Positions 47,123-57,284 of a stretch of DNA of 64,000 nucleotides are shown here, one piece after another (position 1 is the first letter of the stretch; the number at the start of each line of letters is the position of its first letter). The notes beneath the pieces were generated by a model that worked only from the letters and a program-made list of their open reading frames with translations, was not told where the DNA came from and searched no databases. A program made the position numbers and the translations under genes. The DNA comes from Cryptomeria japonica. Lineage: Eukaryota; Streptophyta; Pinopsida; Cupressales; Cupressaceae. The stretch lies in the NCBI RefSeq assembly GCF_030272615.1, contig NC_081408.1, positions 763,541,173 to 763,605,172 of the forward strand, read 5' to 3'.

Positions 47123-47923
47123 TTACAAAAACCTCCACGCATAATGAACAAGTAGATGAATAACACCATTCCAATTGCCTAGGCATTCACGAACAACCTT
47201 GTCTTTGGTGGAACGTAATATCCTCCCACATTGCAACCCTGGGTGGACTCGTGTAGCAAGAGCAAGGGCACTGGTGGATGTAATCGAAGTGTTTCCTTCA
47301 CCACACATTGCAAGTAATCTAAGTTTACAAGATCACTCTCCCTTACGATGCGATCTCTCCCAACAACTAATTCAATCTCTTGTTGGGCCCTTGCCATTAC
47401 TTTAGGGTTTCTCAGCAGCTCAGTCATTGCCCATTCTACAATTGTGGAAGATGTCTCTGTTCCAGCATTTAGCATATCCTGTGAAAGCATTGAAATAGTT
47501 GGTTAGAGAGGTATTAGACAAGAGAGCACATGAGTTGGTTAAAAAAAGTAGTTTGGATCCGATGGTAAGGTCCAGAAAAACCATTTCAACTGAACTGACC
47601 AAGATAATTGCTTTGATGTGAAGGTCCATGAAAACCATTTCAACTGAACTGACCAAGATAATTGCTTTGATGTGAAGGTCCATGACTTGTAACTAGAGAA
47701 TTTCGCTCTCCTCCATGTCCAACGTCACATCAACCATGTCTGGTTCTTCTGACTTGTGGCGGAGGCTTCCTAGAAGATGGAGATTGCCTAACAGTGGCCC
47801 TGGTGGCAATCCCAACTTTCCCTTGTTGCTCTTGCTCTTCTTTCGTGTCACAAATCTGTATATTATCCAGAGGAAGATGAGCGAAAAACCCAACTCTACT
47901 GCACTGGAATAGAGCCATGTCAT
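47123..47923 (-). pseudogene. Cytochrome P450 pseudogene (CYP71 clan), internally deleted
   Basis: Minus strand. Exon 1 starts at the ATG ending at 47923 with an N-terminal membrane anchor (about residues 8-25), a basic stop-transfer KKSKSNKGK, and the Pro-rich hinge LPPGPLLGNLHLLG. At about residue 55 it jumps in frame to the segment before the I-helix (EEPDMVDVTLDMEESEIL), so roughly 200 residues are missing. A TAG follows. Exon 2 begins after an acceptor CAG at 47479-47481 with the I-helix oxygen-activation motif AGTETSS (47449-47466) and the K-helix ExxR in KETLRLHPP (near 47295). It ends at a TAG (47179-47181) where P450s have Trp in a NAWAIGR-type motif. PERF and the heme-binding Cys loop are absent. 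Plant P450s of this clan are ER-anchored monooxygenases; the substrate cannot be inferred. Confidence 0.88.
47575..47682 (-). repeat. 54-bp exact tandem duplication across the P450 splice donor
   Basis: 47575-47628 and 47629-47682 are consecutive copies with a period of 54 bases. Each carries the exon 1 end (DLHIKAIIL) and the donor-like GTCAGT (47592-47597 and 47646-47651 on the plus strand as ACTGAC). The duplication adds no frameshift (54 = 18 codons) but creates two competing donor sites. Confidence 0.85.
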
Positions 47924-48057
47924 ATTTGTGTAGCTTGGCTTGCAAATAGTTCATAAGAATTAATCATATTTAACACAACTTACAAGATTCCCTCTTCCAT
48001 TGTTGTTTGTTTTAGACAAACAAACTTTTAATAATTTTAGGCTAAAGCTTTTTATTC

Positions 48058-48250
48058 CATTTTGAGTTCATGGTGATTCTCTAACTAGGTTAGCTTGTTC
48101 TTTATGTATGTCATTTTGAGTTCATGCTGATTCTTTGAGTAGTGAGTTTGTTCTTCATATGTTATGGTGATTCTTTGATTAGACGAGCTCGTTTTTTTGG
48201 TATTTCATTTTGAATTTATGGTGATACTCTAAGTAGGTGAGTTTGTTTTT
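48058..48250. repeat. Minisatellite-like array, about four ~50-bp units
   Basis: The phrase CATTTTGAGTTCATGGTGATTCT or a shortened form recurs at 48058, 48112, about 48162 and 48205, each followed by a (g)tagtgagtttgtt-like tail. Units differ in length (about 43-54). No coding frame. Confidence 0.6.
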
Positions 48251-48999
48251 TATATTTAAGACATCTTACATAAAATTCAATATTTAGATTAATTTTTAAT
48301 TATATGTAATTTAATTTTTTTTTTTAATATTTTGGGTTTGTGGTGGTTAGGCTCTATTGTTGTTTGTGATTAGTTTAGGTTATTCTTTGTGTATCCATAG
48401 TGCATAGGATATATTTTTTATTTAAGTTGGTTAAAATCACTATCTTATATTGATATGCTCGATACTTATCTAGATCCTATTCACACTTAATTATGTTTAT
48501 TGAGGGCATTTTTAGGCTATTTATCTTTTATGTCTTATGGCATAAAAATTTGACACTTGACATAATCTTATATTATTCAATCTCTTCAACTTGCCTGTAT
48601 AAGGCTTTATTAATACTTTATGTGACCATTGTACCATTATTGCATCATCTAATCATGTATTTATTCCTTGCCAACATTTTTTGGGGTGATTTTGACTATG
48701 TGAGTTGGTGTGTGACTCATACATAGTATGAAAGCTAGTTTTGTAAGCCATTTCTTAAATATAAGAGTGATTTCAGGAGGAGATTTTATTGGGTACATTT
48801 CTAGGTAAGTATTTCATTTTATTGATGATAATATTTAATTACATTGTGTGCATCAGTATTAAGATTTAAAATATGAGGCACCCGATACACCATCTCTAAG
48901 TACCCATACAAACAAAATATTATGCCAATACCCCCAGTCTTGTAGCAAATAACAACAAGACCATATTGTTTTCTTACAAAAAATAGAGAGATGCCAAAA
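48251..48999. other. No gene seen
   Basis: T-rich then mixed sequence. Short open frames here have no recognisable content. Confidence 0.35.
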
Positions 49000-50180
49000 T
49001 CTTAGACCATTATGGCCTTACCTTTATTCTTTGAAGGTGGCTCCCAATCAGCTAAAACGACCATAGCATCTACCTCTTCCTCGTGAGCCAACAATTCTCA
49101 ATTCCACATCTTTTGTACCCTCCTCTTCTTCGACAAGCCCCTTGGTCTTCCTCTTTTACACTTCGATGATGAAGCAGAATTTTTTGTGGCTGACTGCATC
49201 TCATATGGTCCCCATCTCAACAGCTCCTCTCAGATGGGTTGTGGTTCCATAGAATTCAAAAATGCCTTCACACCATCAATACCAATTCTTGCACTGGCTC
49301 TCCTCACTTATTTATTATAGTTAGTGCTCCATAAGAAGTAAGGACACAAAGGAGGGGTGAATTCTCTAACCTTTTGCCATTCCCCGCCTAGGCATACAAA
49401 TCCTTTTCCATCCCTTGTCATCCCCATGAAGCTCTCCAAACCCCCACACCATTCTTCATAGACATAGGTAGTAAAAATCCAATGTACCACCTCTTTGGGC
49501 TCTAACTCCAAACACCATGCCCGAAACATGGAAGCAATGTTGGCATCAATTTTGTACCGAAAGTTTTCTTTCATGAACTCATCACCAAAGAGACTTTTTA
49601 CTTATGTTAGAAAGGTCCTTTCTGGAATTTCAAACACATGTTTTTTATGTTTGTCCAATACTGGTCCCCAAAACACCACCATCAGCCTTGTCGCACACAG
49701 TGAGAAATTTGCCTCCATTATTCACTACATAATACTCCTTCAAAGCTTTCGTTCTCACCTTAAGACACTGCAAAAAGACGAGGTTCAAACCCTCAATATA
49801 ATCTTGCACTTGAGTACTCGACACCCCAAAACATTAAAATATGTTTGATCAATCTTACTTATCACGCCAAACAAGTTGGGTTCAAAACCTTCTTAGATAT
49901 GGTTTCTTTTAGTGCCCCTAGCTTTTCAAGAGCTAAGAACTTTCCCATACAAACAATAGTACCCTTTGTATTGGTACGACACCTAATATATTCTCCACCA
50001 CCCCCTCCAAACAATGCTTCGATGGGAAAGTATCATGCAATGCAATTATCCTAGCAAGATATAGATATTTTGATAATCGGTCACAATCCTTCAACTTTAA
50101 ACCTCCTAACAAGCATTTAAATCTTCTCCCATGACACTGCATTTATGATCGCATGCCATGCTAGCCAGCTTGAAAATCCA
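49000..50180 (-). pseudogene. Decayed coding region with AT-hook-like motif, family unknown
   Basis: Minus-strand reading from about 50150 to 49000 is protein-like in pieces. The first part (50142-49933) reads LLGGLKLKDCDRLSKYLY and HCLEGVVENIL. A later frame runs from about 49690 to 49308 with VLDKHKKHVFEIPERTF, a TAA near 49605, SLFGDEFMKENFRYKID and EKVVHWIF-like and EEWCGGLESFMGM segments. After a stop it continues to a basic stretch SSSKCKRGRPRGLSKKRR (about 49125-49165). RGRPRG is an AT-hook core and KKRR would serve as a nuclear localisation signal. I do not recognise the family. It directly follows the LINE RNase H and its 3' flank on the same strand. A broken host gene or an extra LINE ORF are both possible. 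Confidence 0.45.
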
Positions 50181-50246
50181 CCTCGACCATCTCAACCATA
50201 TGACCAAAGCTAATGAATAGAAGAAATTCAAACTATATTCATCTTG

Positions 50247-51216
50247 TTAGAATCAGAGATCACTAAGAGGGGGGGTGAATCAGTGATCTACCGGAAGTTA
50301 AAACCACAAACTTATTCTTTATCCACTGGTTAATAATGCATAACAGATATGAACATAAACATGCAAGAATAAAAGCACAAATCCACAACACCTGAATTTT
50401 TACGTAGAAACCCGGAAATGGAAAAACCACGATGGGGTTGGAACCCACAATATTCATATACTATGGCCAGGAGTACATAAATATTACATAGATGGGGAAT
50501 GCACTTGCATTCAGGCTCACTACCTAGAGCTCACTGCTCAATTAAAATTGTCCAAAAGGCTACAACCTTCAAGAAAGTCTCACTGACTTACAATTTGTTT
50601 ATAATAGGAAAGTACAATTAAATGAACTCTTAGAAAGCATCTGACTATGCAAAGATGAGTTCTGATTAAGCTCAAAATCATTGATTGTCTCTGCTTTGTT
50701 GAATACCCTGTTCCGGTCTCAGTCAGCTACCGGTTGATCTGAAACCAAAATGCGCACGTGAAACTGCACTCGATTGTATCAAAATTGATCATCACATGCA
50801 CACTACACCAAAAATCAATTGTCAGATCGATCTTATATATCCAGTCTTACCACAAAAATAATCTCCTTCATGTCAGCTTCAAGAGATGTAACGTGTAGAC
50901 CAAGTCGGCTACATTCTCGAACTCACCATAGCACTGGACTAAAATATTATAACCACACACTTCCTAAAGGTCTTACCAAACAATGAGATCACAAAAATAA
51001 CCACCACAAACATTGTAATCACTGGAGATCATTCTGGATCAAAGCATTACCAAAATACCCTATTTTGCCCTATTTTGTCAGTTAACTATCTACCGGTTAC
51101 CTCCATCTTCTGGATAAGCTAAATCACAATTGCCGGATCGAATCACCATGAAGACTTGACATCAATGACAACCCTAAACAAATAATCAACCATCGGATGA
51201 GTGTCAATTTCCAACA
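50247..51216 (-). mobile_element. Solo LTR, copia-like, TSD CATCT
   Basis: 970 bp, edges TGTTAGAATC and TTTCCAACA, flanked by CATCT at 50242-50246 and 51217-51221. On the minus strand it starts TGTTGGAAATTGACACTC and ends ...GATTCTAACA. A G-run GAGGGGGGG near 50270 and the AACCCGGAAATGGAAAAACCACG block near 50405-50430 match other LTRs here. No internal region is present. It sits just downstream of the LINE RNase H end. Confidence 0.9.
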
Positions 51217-51221
51217 CATCT

Positions 51222-51356
51222 TTGGATGGGTCAATGATACATTTTCAAGTCTATTTCACCTTCACTAAGTTCGAAGGCCTAATTTTTGCACTTATCTACC
51301 TCTTGATTACCTTCTCTCCGAACATGATATACTTTGAATTTTTGGAAGGTGGCTAG
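51222..51356 (-). pseudogene. LINE RNase H, third (C-terminal) piece
   Basis: Minus-strand reading gives FQKFKVYHVRREGNQEVDKC then N-stop-A-F-E-L-S. The HVRREGNxxVD pattern is the C-terminal motif of the RNase H that ends plant LINE ORF2. It continues the reading that breaks at 57140. One TAG replaces a Trp-type codon. GCTAG at 51352-51356 is one copy of the TSD of the LTR element to the right. Confidence 0.85.
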
Positions 51357-51541
51357 TGTTGGAATCCAAGAACACTGAGAGGGGGGTGAATCAGTGTTCT
51401 ACCAGAATGCTCAATTTTAGCCTTATTAAAACATGCATACACCAACCAGCATACCAGTACATATAGAATTGAAAGAAGTAAAGCAAACAATAAGCCAATC
51501 ACATTAATGAATACCATAATATACAAAATTATATCAGGATA
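51357..51541 (-). repeat. Truncated 3' LTR of the deleted element
   Basis: Colinear with 56238-56415 (tgttRgaatcYaagaacaYtgagaggggg, and ctaccagaatgctcaatttt). Homology ends abruptly at about 51541, where the coding frame of the adjacent ORF begins. Confidence 0.85.
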
Positions 51542-52096
51542 TCTAGTTTCTGTGTCGGTGATAGTACTGATCCTCATTGATCGTTTGTCTAATGTTGCAT
51601 CGGTAATCTTATTGACCTGATCATTTAAAACTTTCTTCTCCGGACGTTGTCCAACCTGCGGTAAACCGGTGATTGCCCTGATGGCTTCCTTCGTAATATT
51701 ATACGGTCTATCCAACCAGATAAACTTTCCATGCACCCTTCTCAAAACATACCTAACAATTTCATCTTCAAATTCTGGAATATCTAGAATGCCAGTAAAC
51801 CCTAAATCCACAATGTGCTGGAATTCGGGCTTAATCTTTCCAGAATATATCATTAGCTCATTCATGCACATGCTCTTAATATCAGTCATTCTGAAATCCT
51901 CAATATGACAGTGAATGTAAGCTCTTACATCTTTGACATACACGACCCCTTCCGAGACACAAGAAAAAGCACCAACCGAATCGTCCAGGGTAGCAACATG
52001 CGGATATCTCTTGAAAATCGACCTATGACGGTCCTTGACCTCAACAACAGTTGGATTTGCAAAAAATATAGGTATAGATGATGATCTCACTTCCAT
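51540..52096 (-). CDS. ORF of unknown function in the deleted element
   Basis: An uninterrupted frame starts at the ATG ending at 52096 and runs about 185 codons before entering the LTR, where it stays open to 51353 (247 codons in all). Segments such as IFFANPTVVEVKDRHR, HIVDLGFTGILDIPEFEDE, VRYVLRRVHGKFIWLDR and EAIRAITGLPQVG look like a conserved folded domain. I cannot name the domain from a catalogue. It lies downstream of the zinc-knuckle gag on the same strand. The last ~60 codons, including a hydrophobic stretch (VFINVIGLLFALLLSIL), are translated LTR and not original protein. Confidence 0.55.
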
Positions 52097-52449
52097 GATT
52101 GAAGATAAATACTTATGAATCGCTATCGGTGAAAGACCCTAAAGACCTCTTTCAATCGCTGGAAATCGCTCAAGATGATATCGATCACTCTGAATCGCCT
52201 TAGACTTCCTCTGAATCACTCTAAATGCAAAGTGATCATAAAATAAATGAAGTGAATTTGACCTTTTATCCTTTAAGAAACCCTAATCCGTCATTGATAT
52301 TAATGATTTCCGGTGGAAGATGTACCGGATCTCAATAAAGCATCTCCATGTCGGTTAAGCATCTCCAAAGTCTGGAACATCTTCCAGACCCTCTTCCCAG
52401 GGCATATGTAGCATCTTCATGAATTTTTCCTACCCCTAAGGCATCTACC

Positions 52450-53343
52450 TTAGTTACCGGATGAGATTCTTGTTGATGCAGGAGAAACCTCCTTTGTCGA
52501 TTGAGTAACCGGTGGATTTCCATCTACTAATTGTTCTTTTGACTTCCTAGCCCATCTCTGGGTATGATCTTGTTGGATTTCATTAACCTTCTCTTTTCCT
52601 TTCTCATTTGATCCTCCATTACCAATCGGTGGGTTTTTTCTTCTACAAAACTTAGCAATATGTCCAACTTCATTACATGCATAACATCTGACATTATTCT
52701 TTTGAATTGCTTTTCTAATATCGGTGTTATTGCTTGACCTGCACTGATTAGCCATATGTCCAAATTTTCCACATGCATAACATTTAACATTCATTCTGCA
52801 ATATTTTGTCTTATGACCATACTTATTACATTTAGAACATTGACCGGGAGCAGAATCAGGGTTGTGATTTTCTCTATTTCTATATTGTCTACCCATGTGA
52901 CCAAATTTATTACAAACAAAGCATCTACCATTAAATTTATAAGCATTAAACTGCCTTACTAGTGTCTTATGATTTTGATCTTCATTTGCAGTACCAGAAC
53001 TTTGTCCTTGTTCAAATCCAAGTCCACTGGAATCTCCATTCTTCCTTTGTCTCTTCAATAACTCATCAAGTTGTGCTAAACTAATCTTGAATTTTTGTTT
53101 AAACTCACTTGCAATAGTCAGATCATCTCTCAGAATTATCATTTGTCTCTCAAGTTCTTGTTCATTACTCTGGGATTGTACCAAATCAGTTCTCAACACA
53201 TCATTCTCAAGAACCAACCTTCCACATTCTTCAAATTTGTTCTTTAGAGATACAACAAGATATTCTTCTTTTTTTCTTTTGGTCCTCAATCTCTTTAGAC
53301 ATCCTTGTACTTATAGCTTGCATTTCATTCCTCATAACCATGT
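52450..53343 (-). pseudogene. gag: gag with four CCHC zinc knuckles, 3' part
   Basis: Reads in one frame from about 53289 to 52450, preceded by MVMRNEMQAISTRM (53343-53300), which is out of frame by a one-base indel in an A-run near 53276. After a Glu/Leu-rich coiled-coil-like part (53250-53060) come four knuckles: CFVCNKFGHMGRQY (about 52910, last Cys is Tyr), CSKCNKYGHKTKYC (about 52820), CYACGKFGHMANQC (about 52760) and CYACNEVGHIAKFC (about 52660). Four knuckles is more than the one or two usual in plant copia or gypsy gags. The C-terminal tail is Lys/Ser/Thr-rich. Confidence 0.85.
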
Positions 53344-53356
53344 TTTCCTAACTTAG

Positions 53357-55953
53357 TGATGAGGAGGGATGATAGAAGGTTAGTCTTCTTTGAGGTTGGT
53401 GGGCTTTTGTTCTCAATGTGCTTCCCAAATCAATCCCTAGGCACAAAAGGGATTCTTCTAAACCTTTCTCCTATCTCCTCCTCTCTATTCAACACTGCTT
53501 GCACTCTATTGTATTGGACATCACTCCTCCTAACCTTCCATGCTAAGGCATTCAAGTCTGAAATGAGGTCCTCTTGTGTGTCACCAAAAATGAACAAGTT
53601 TGGTTGTCCAACTGGCTGAATCTCCTCTCTTCCAGGAATGGGCAACTGTTGGAGAACCATGGTTTACCTAACCTTGTTTTCACCTTTAAGGATTTCAATC
53701 ATATTAATGTGTTGACTGAGCATCTAAACAGGTCTACAAAGTGTGATGACTGTCCTTCACCTTTCAAGAATGAAAATTTCCAAGTTGGGTGCAAAGAACG
53801 TTGGTTTACTCAAGGCAACTTCTAGGTTCAAATGGTCATTTTGATCAAATGACTTAGTGAAATTCTATGGATCATGTAGTAGGGTGTCTTAGGTCTCAAC
53901 TCACCAATTTTGATGGTTTGAAACAATCATTTGCTTCTCCTTCCTTACCGATTTCATGAAATTGACAAAATTGCTCCAAAAAGGCTACTAGAATTAGCCC
54001 TAGTTTTTAATGAAATTTGTTCACCTTGCTCAATCTGTTAAACTTCATGACAAACCCTTGGAGATGTGGTCTATTGATGATGAAGACTCAAGGATTTTTG
54101 CTATGGCAAGTACTATACGGACTGTTTGAGTGCTCACCCACAAAATAGGCACTTTTCAAGGGTTTTTAAGAGTTTTGGTGAGGGTTTGCAAATTAAAGGT
54201 TTCCTCCATGATGCTAGACCCAAGTTAAATGTTCACGCCTTGCTTTAACATATGCCAAACACTTCCAAAGATTCAAAACTTATCTTAGACTACTGTCATT
54301 ATATCAAACAAGTGTCATACTGCTGCCCTTACACAGAAATAACAGTCTAGATGACTGGGACAGCAACTTTTCAAGGTTTTACATGCATTTCCAACATTGG
54401 TTAAGCAAATACAATGAAGGTTTAACAAATATAGAAGCAACAATGCCTTGTTAGAAGTTGTAACACCCTGCAATACAATTAGGAAAGGTTTTCTTATGAC
54501 TATTTGCTCATACACCCGCCTTCACTGCTTTTTGACAGTCTTAAAACTGATTGCAACTTTCTTTCTTGTTTAATTCACTTCCTCACTCTGTCCCTGGTCT
54601 GCAAAAAGGGGTTAAAGGCATGATAGAATAATGCATTTATCCTCTTCAAAAATCTTGTACATTTGAATACTTAAAAGATGCCACAAGGCATGGCAGCATT
54701 ATGAGACTATGATAGAAAATACACCTTTATAGGATCCTTATTTAGGTCCTTTACAACCAAAGTGTGTATCTTTCCTTCTTAACATTGAAGACATTTACAA
54801 AAACATTCCATGATGCATAAACAAAGGAATCCATCATTCCATGTTGTCCTTGAGGGAGGTTGGCACTGAGGTTTTAACAGTGAAACAGTGACACACTGTC
54901 TTTCAATCTGTTTACACCTTTTCTTCTTGCATCCAACCAAGTCATGAGAGAGACAAGGATGGTAAAGTGCATCAATAACTCTTGCCAACTTAAGTCTACT
55001 TCAAAATTTCAAAGTACAGTGCTATGAACAGCAAAGTACCATTCAAACAAATCTAAGAATACCCAAGCCAAGTTGCTCACTCCACATACTTGCCATGGGT
55101 TTACAAACACCTGTGCATTGTTAGAAAAGGAAAATGTATGTATGGTACAATATGTACAAATCCAACAAATTCCCTCAAATCCATGGATGAAGAGACTTTG
55201 AATAAATTAGTTGGACCATGAATGGTCTTCCATTGGAACCACAAAACAATGCCTTTCTCAAGAGCACTTCAAACAAAACTTGTTACAAACCCCAAGAAAA
55301 GAATAGAGATCACTACTAAAACATCAAAGGAGATCACATCAATCAAAAACAGGTTCAGTACGGACTCATGGAGCCATGGTACGGACTGTACTCTAAAAAG
55401 TGCAGAAAACTAGTTAAAAACTCACAGAAAACAAGAGCAAAACAAGTATTTTTCTTAATTTTCCAAAATGAACAACCCATACAATGATTGGAACATGGTT
55501 TTTATACATGTGCCAACTTATTGAAGCCCTTGTATGGATAGGTACAGGCTGGAACTAACCAAAACCACCAAAAACCACTTTTTTGACAACTTTTGACAAC
55601 TTTTTGTTGCTCAAAAATTGCATTTTGACTTCTGGTGACTTGGCACTCAAACCAATGACTCAACATCATTTATAAACACTAAATAAACATTCTCCAATGC
55701 CTTTCAAGGCTTTACAACATCAAAAATTCAAAAATGCTCATTTGGACCCAAAATTGACAATTTTTAGCCTACCGAGCAAAAAACCAAAAAAAATCTTGGA
55801 AACTCACAAAATGAGTTCCAAACCTTATTACACCACAAAACAAACCTATTAAACCTACTAGAAGCATAAAAATAAACACACATGCTTAATTTGCAATAAA
55901 ATGTTATACCTGCTAGGATTTGAGCATTCAGGTGCTCAGGTGCTCCTGCACCA
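53357..55953 (-). mobile_element. 2.6-kb TG...CA insertion in gag, TSD CTTAG
   Basis: Flanked by CTTAG at 53352-53356 and 55954-55958. Edges are TGATGAGG and CTGCACCA (minus strand TGGTGCAGGAGC...CTCATCA). The minus-strand start matches the TGGTGCAGG start of the gypsy LTR at 16192, and GTACGGAC words (55358, 55380, near 54115) recall that LTR. No primer-binding site or second copy of the ends was seen, so it is either a very long solo LTR or a non-autonomous insertion. It carries a 76-codon frame at 53660-53430 (MVLQQLPIPG... to FVPRD) that would continue past one TGA to near the element end. Confidence 0.75.
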
Positions 55954-55969
55954 CTTAGCTTCAGACATC

Positions 55970-56169
55970 TCTCATTAAGTGCATATTTCTCATCATTATC
56001 CTTATTCTACAAAATTTCCTTCCTCCTAGCCTGAATAGATGACAGCCTCTCCTATAGGACAAGAATGAATTCCTGAGCAGAATTCATGTTGTAGCTTTAA
56101 GTTCTTCATCCTTTCAGCATCATAATCTTCAAGTGCCACCTCAAGTTGCTTCTCCAAACTCATATCCAT
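55970..56169 (-). pseudogene. gag: gag N-terminal part, before the nested insertion
   Basis: Minus strand from the ATG at about 56169: MDMSLEKQLEVALEDYDAER and KNLKLQ, Glu/Lys/Leu-rich and helix-prone, then frameshifts. It ends with NERCLKLS just before the CTAAG target. Removing the 2.6-kb insertion brings it in line with MVMRNEMQA at 53343, with one intervening TAG. Confidence 0.7.
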
Positions 56170-56222
56170 GGATTCCGGATTCAAGATCTTCCTCAAGCTG
56201 TTAAAATTCCTTCAAGGCACAA

Positions 56223-56235
56223 GGCTCTGATACCA
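56223..56235 (-). promoter_or_regulatory. Primer-binding site, initiator Met tRNA type
   Basis: Plus-strand GGCTCTGATACCA is minus-strand TGGTATCAGAGCC, two bases from the end of the 5' LTR. It fixes the element orientation as minus. Confidence 0.9.
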
Positions 56236-56237
56236 AT

Positions 56238-57139
56238 TGTTAGAATCTAAGAACATTGAGAGGGGGGGTGAATCAGTGTTCTACCAGAATGCTCAATTTT
56301 AGCCTTATTAAAACATACATGCACCAACCAGTATATCGGTACATATAGAATTGAAAGAAGTAAAGAAACCAATAAGAAAATCACATAAATGAATACCATA
56401 ACATATAGAATTATACATGGAAAACCTTAAAGAGGAAAAACCATAGTGGGATTTGTGACCCACAATATCAATCCACTGGCCATATGAAGAGATATTACAA
56501 AATATAGAGGCTACACTTGTAGGAAGGCTTACAACCTAGAGCACACTGCTCAATCACAAAAGGAGCCTCACTGACTACATACAAATCCATACTACAATCC
56601 AGAGAAATGATTTAACTACAAGATAACATCTTCTATGCCTGAATACAGTTTCGATTAAGCTATGTTTGTTCTGATCCGAAACCCTTAACCCTTTACTGGA
56701 ATACCCCTTACATAAATATCCTCACATACATGATCTCTTTCATATATTTCACATCTCCCTTATGATTTCCTTCTAGATATATATCCTCACACCATATCTC
56801 AAAATGATCTAACCTGCTGACTTATATACCCTTTACAATTCATCATGCCTTATGTCAGCTTACAAAGATATTTACAATATGAATATGCATGTCGGCTAGA
56901 TAACATAAATACATGAATAACAAAAACAATTGTCGATGTTGGATCTCCAAATGATGTCGGCCTCCAATACTGATAACCTGATTCTAAACCATGTCGGCCT
57001 GCATTGTCGGTAACCAAAGAATTCCTTCCAACCTGTCGGTGTCAGTGTTGGTGAAGTGTCTGTGAAGCCGGAAAAAGATACCATGTTGCCATCAATGACA
57101 ACATATTTAAACGAGCCAATTGAGTGTCAATTGCTAATA
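56238..57139 (-). repeat. 5' LTR of the deleted element
   Basis: Left edge TGTTAGAATC, right edge ATTGCTAATA (minus start TATTAGCAATTGACACTC, a decayed TGTTNG start). About 902 bp. Shared blocks GAGAGGGGGGGTGAATC near 56260 and GAGGAAAAACCATAGTGGG near 56433-56452. Confidence 0.88.
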
Positions 57140-57144
57140 GCTAG

Positions 57145-57284
57145 AAGGTTTTTAATGCATTGAATATCCATGTCAAGTTTCCAATTGTTTGCCTTACCCC
57201 TAAGGATAGCATGCACAATTATTTGGAATCTCCCTCAAGATGAAGCCTATCTACCCCCAAACTCTTTTCTATTTTTACTGCTAG
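57145..57284 (-). pseudogene. LINE RNase H, middle piece
   Basis: Minus-strand reading VKIEKSLGVDRLHLEGDS and IIVHAILRGKANNWKLDM, with a TAA in place of Gln just after EGDS. The HLEGDS catalytic-Asp motif is typical of the RNase H at the end of plant LINEs. It is separated from the first piece by the solo LTR at 57285-58027 and from the third piece by the LTR element at 51357-57139. Confidence 0.87.

Larger units (their letters stand above)
51357..57139 (-). mobile_element. Deleted LTR retrotransposon (copia-like), TSD GCTAG
   Basis: Bounded by GCTAG at 51352-51356 and 57140-57144. On the minus strand: 5' LTR 57139-56238, a two-base gap, primer-binding site 56235-56223, gag (from about 56169, interrupted by the 2.6-kb insertion 53357-55953), a second ORF (52096-51540), then only the last ~185 bases of the 3' LTR (51541-51357). 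RT, RNase H and integrase are absent, and the second ORF reads straight into the LTR, so a deletion removed pol and most of the 3' LTR. TGTT...AACA ends and the iMet-type primer site fit Ty1/copia; without pol this is inference. Confidence 0.85.

Noticed and set aside
49495-49848. 117-codon plus-strand frame
   Set aside because: Antisense to the better-supported AT-hook-like region. Its composition (His, Leu, Ser-rich) looks like a reverse-frame artefact.
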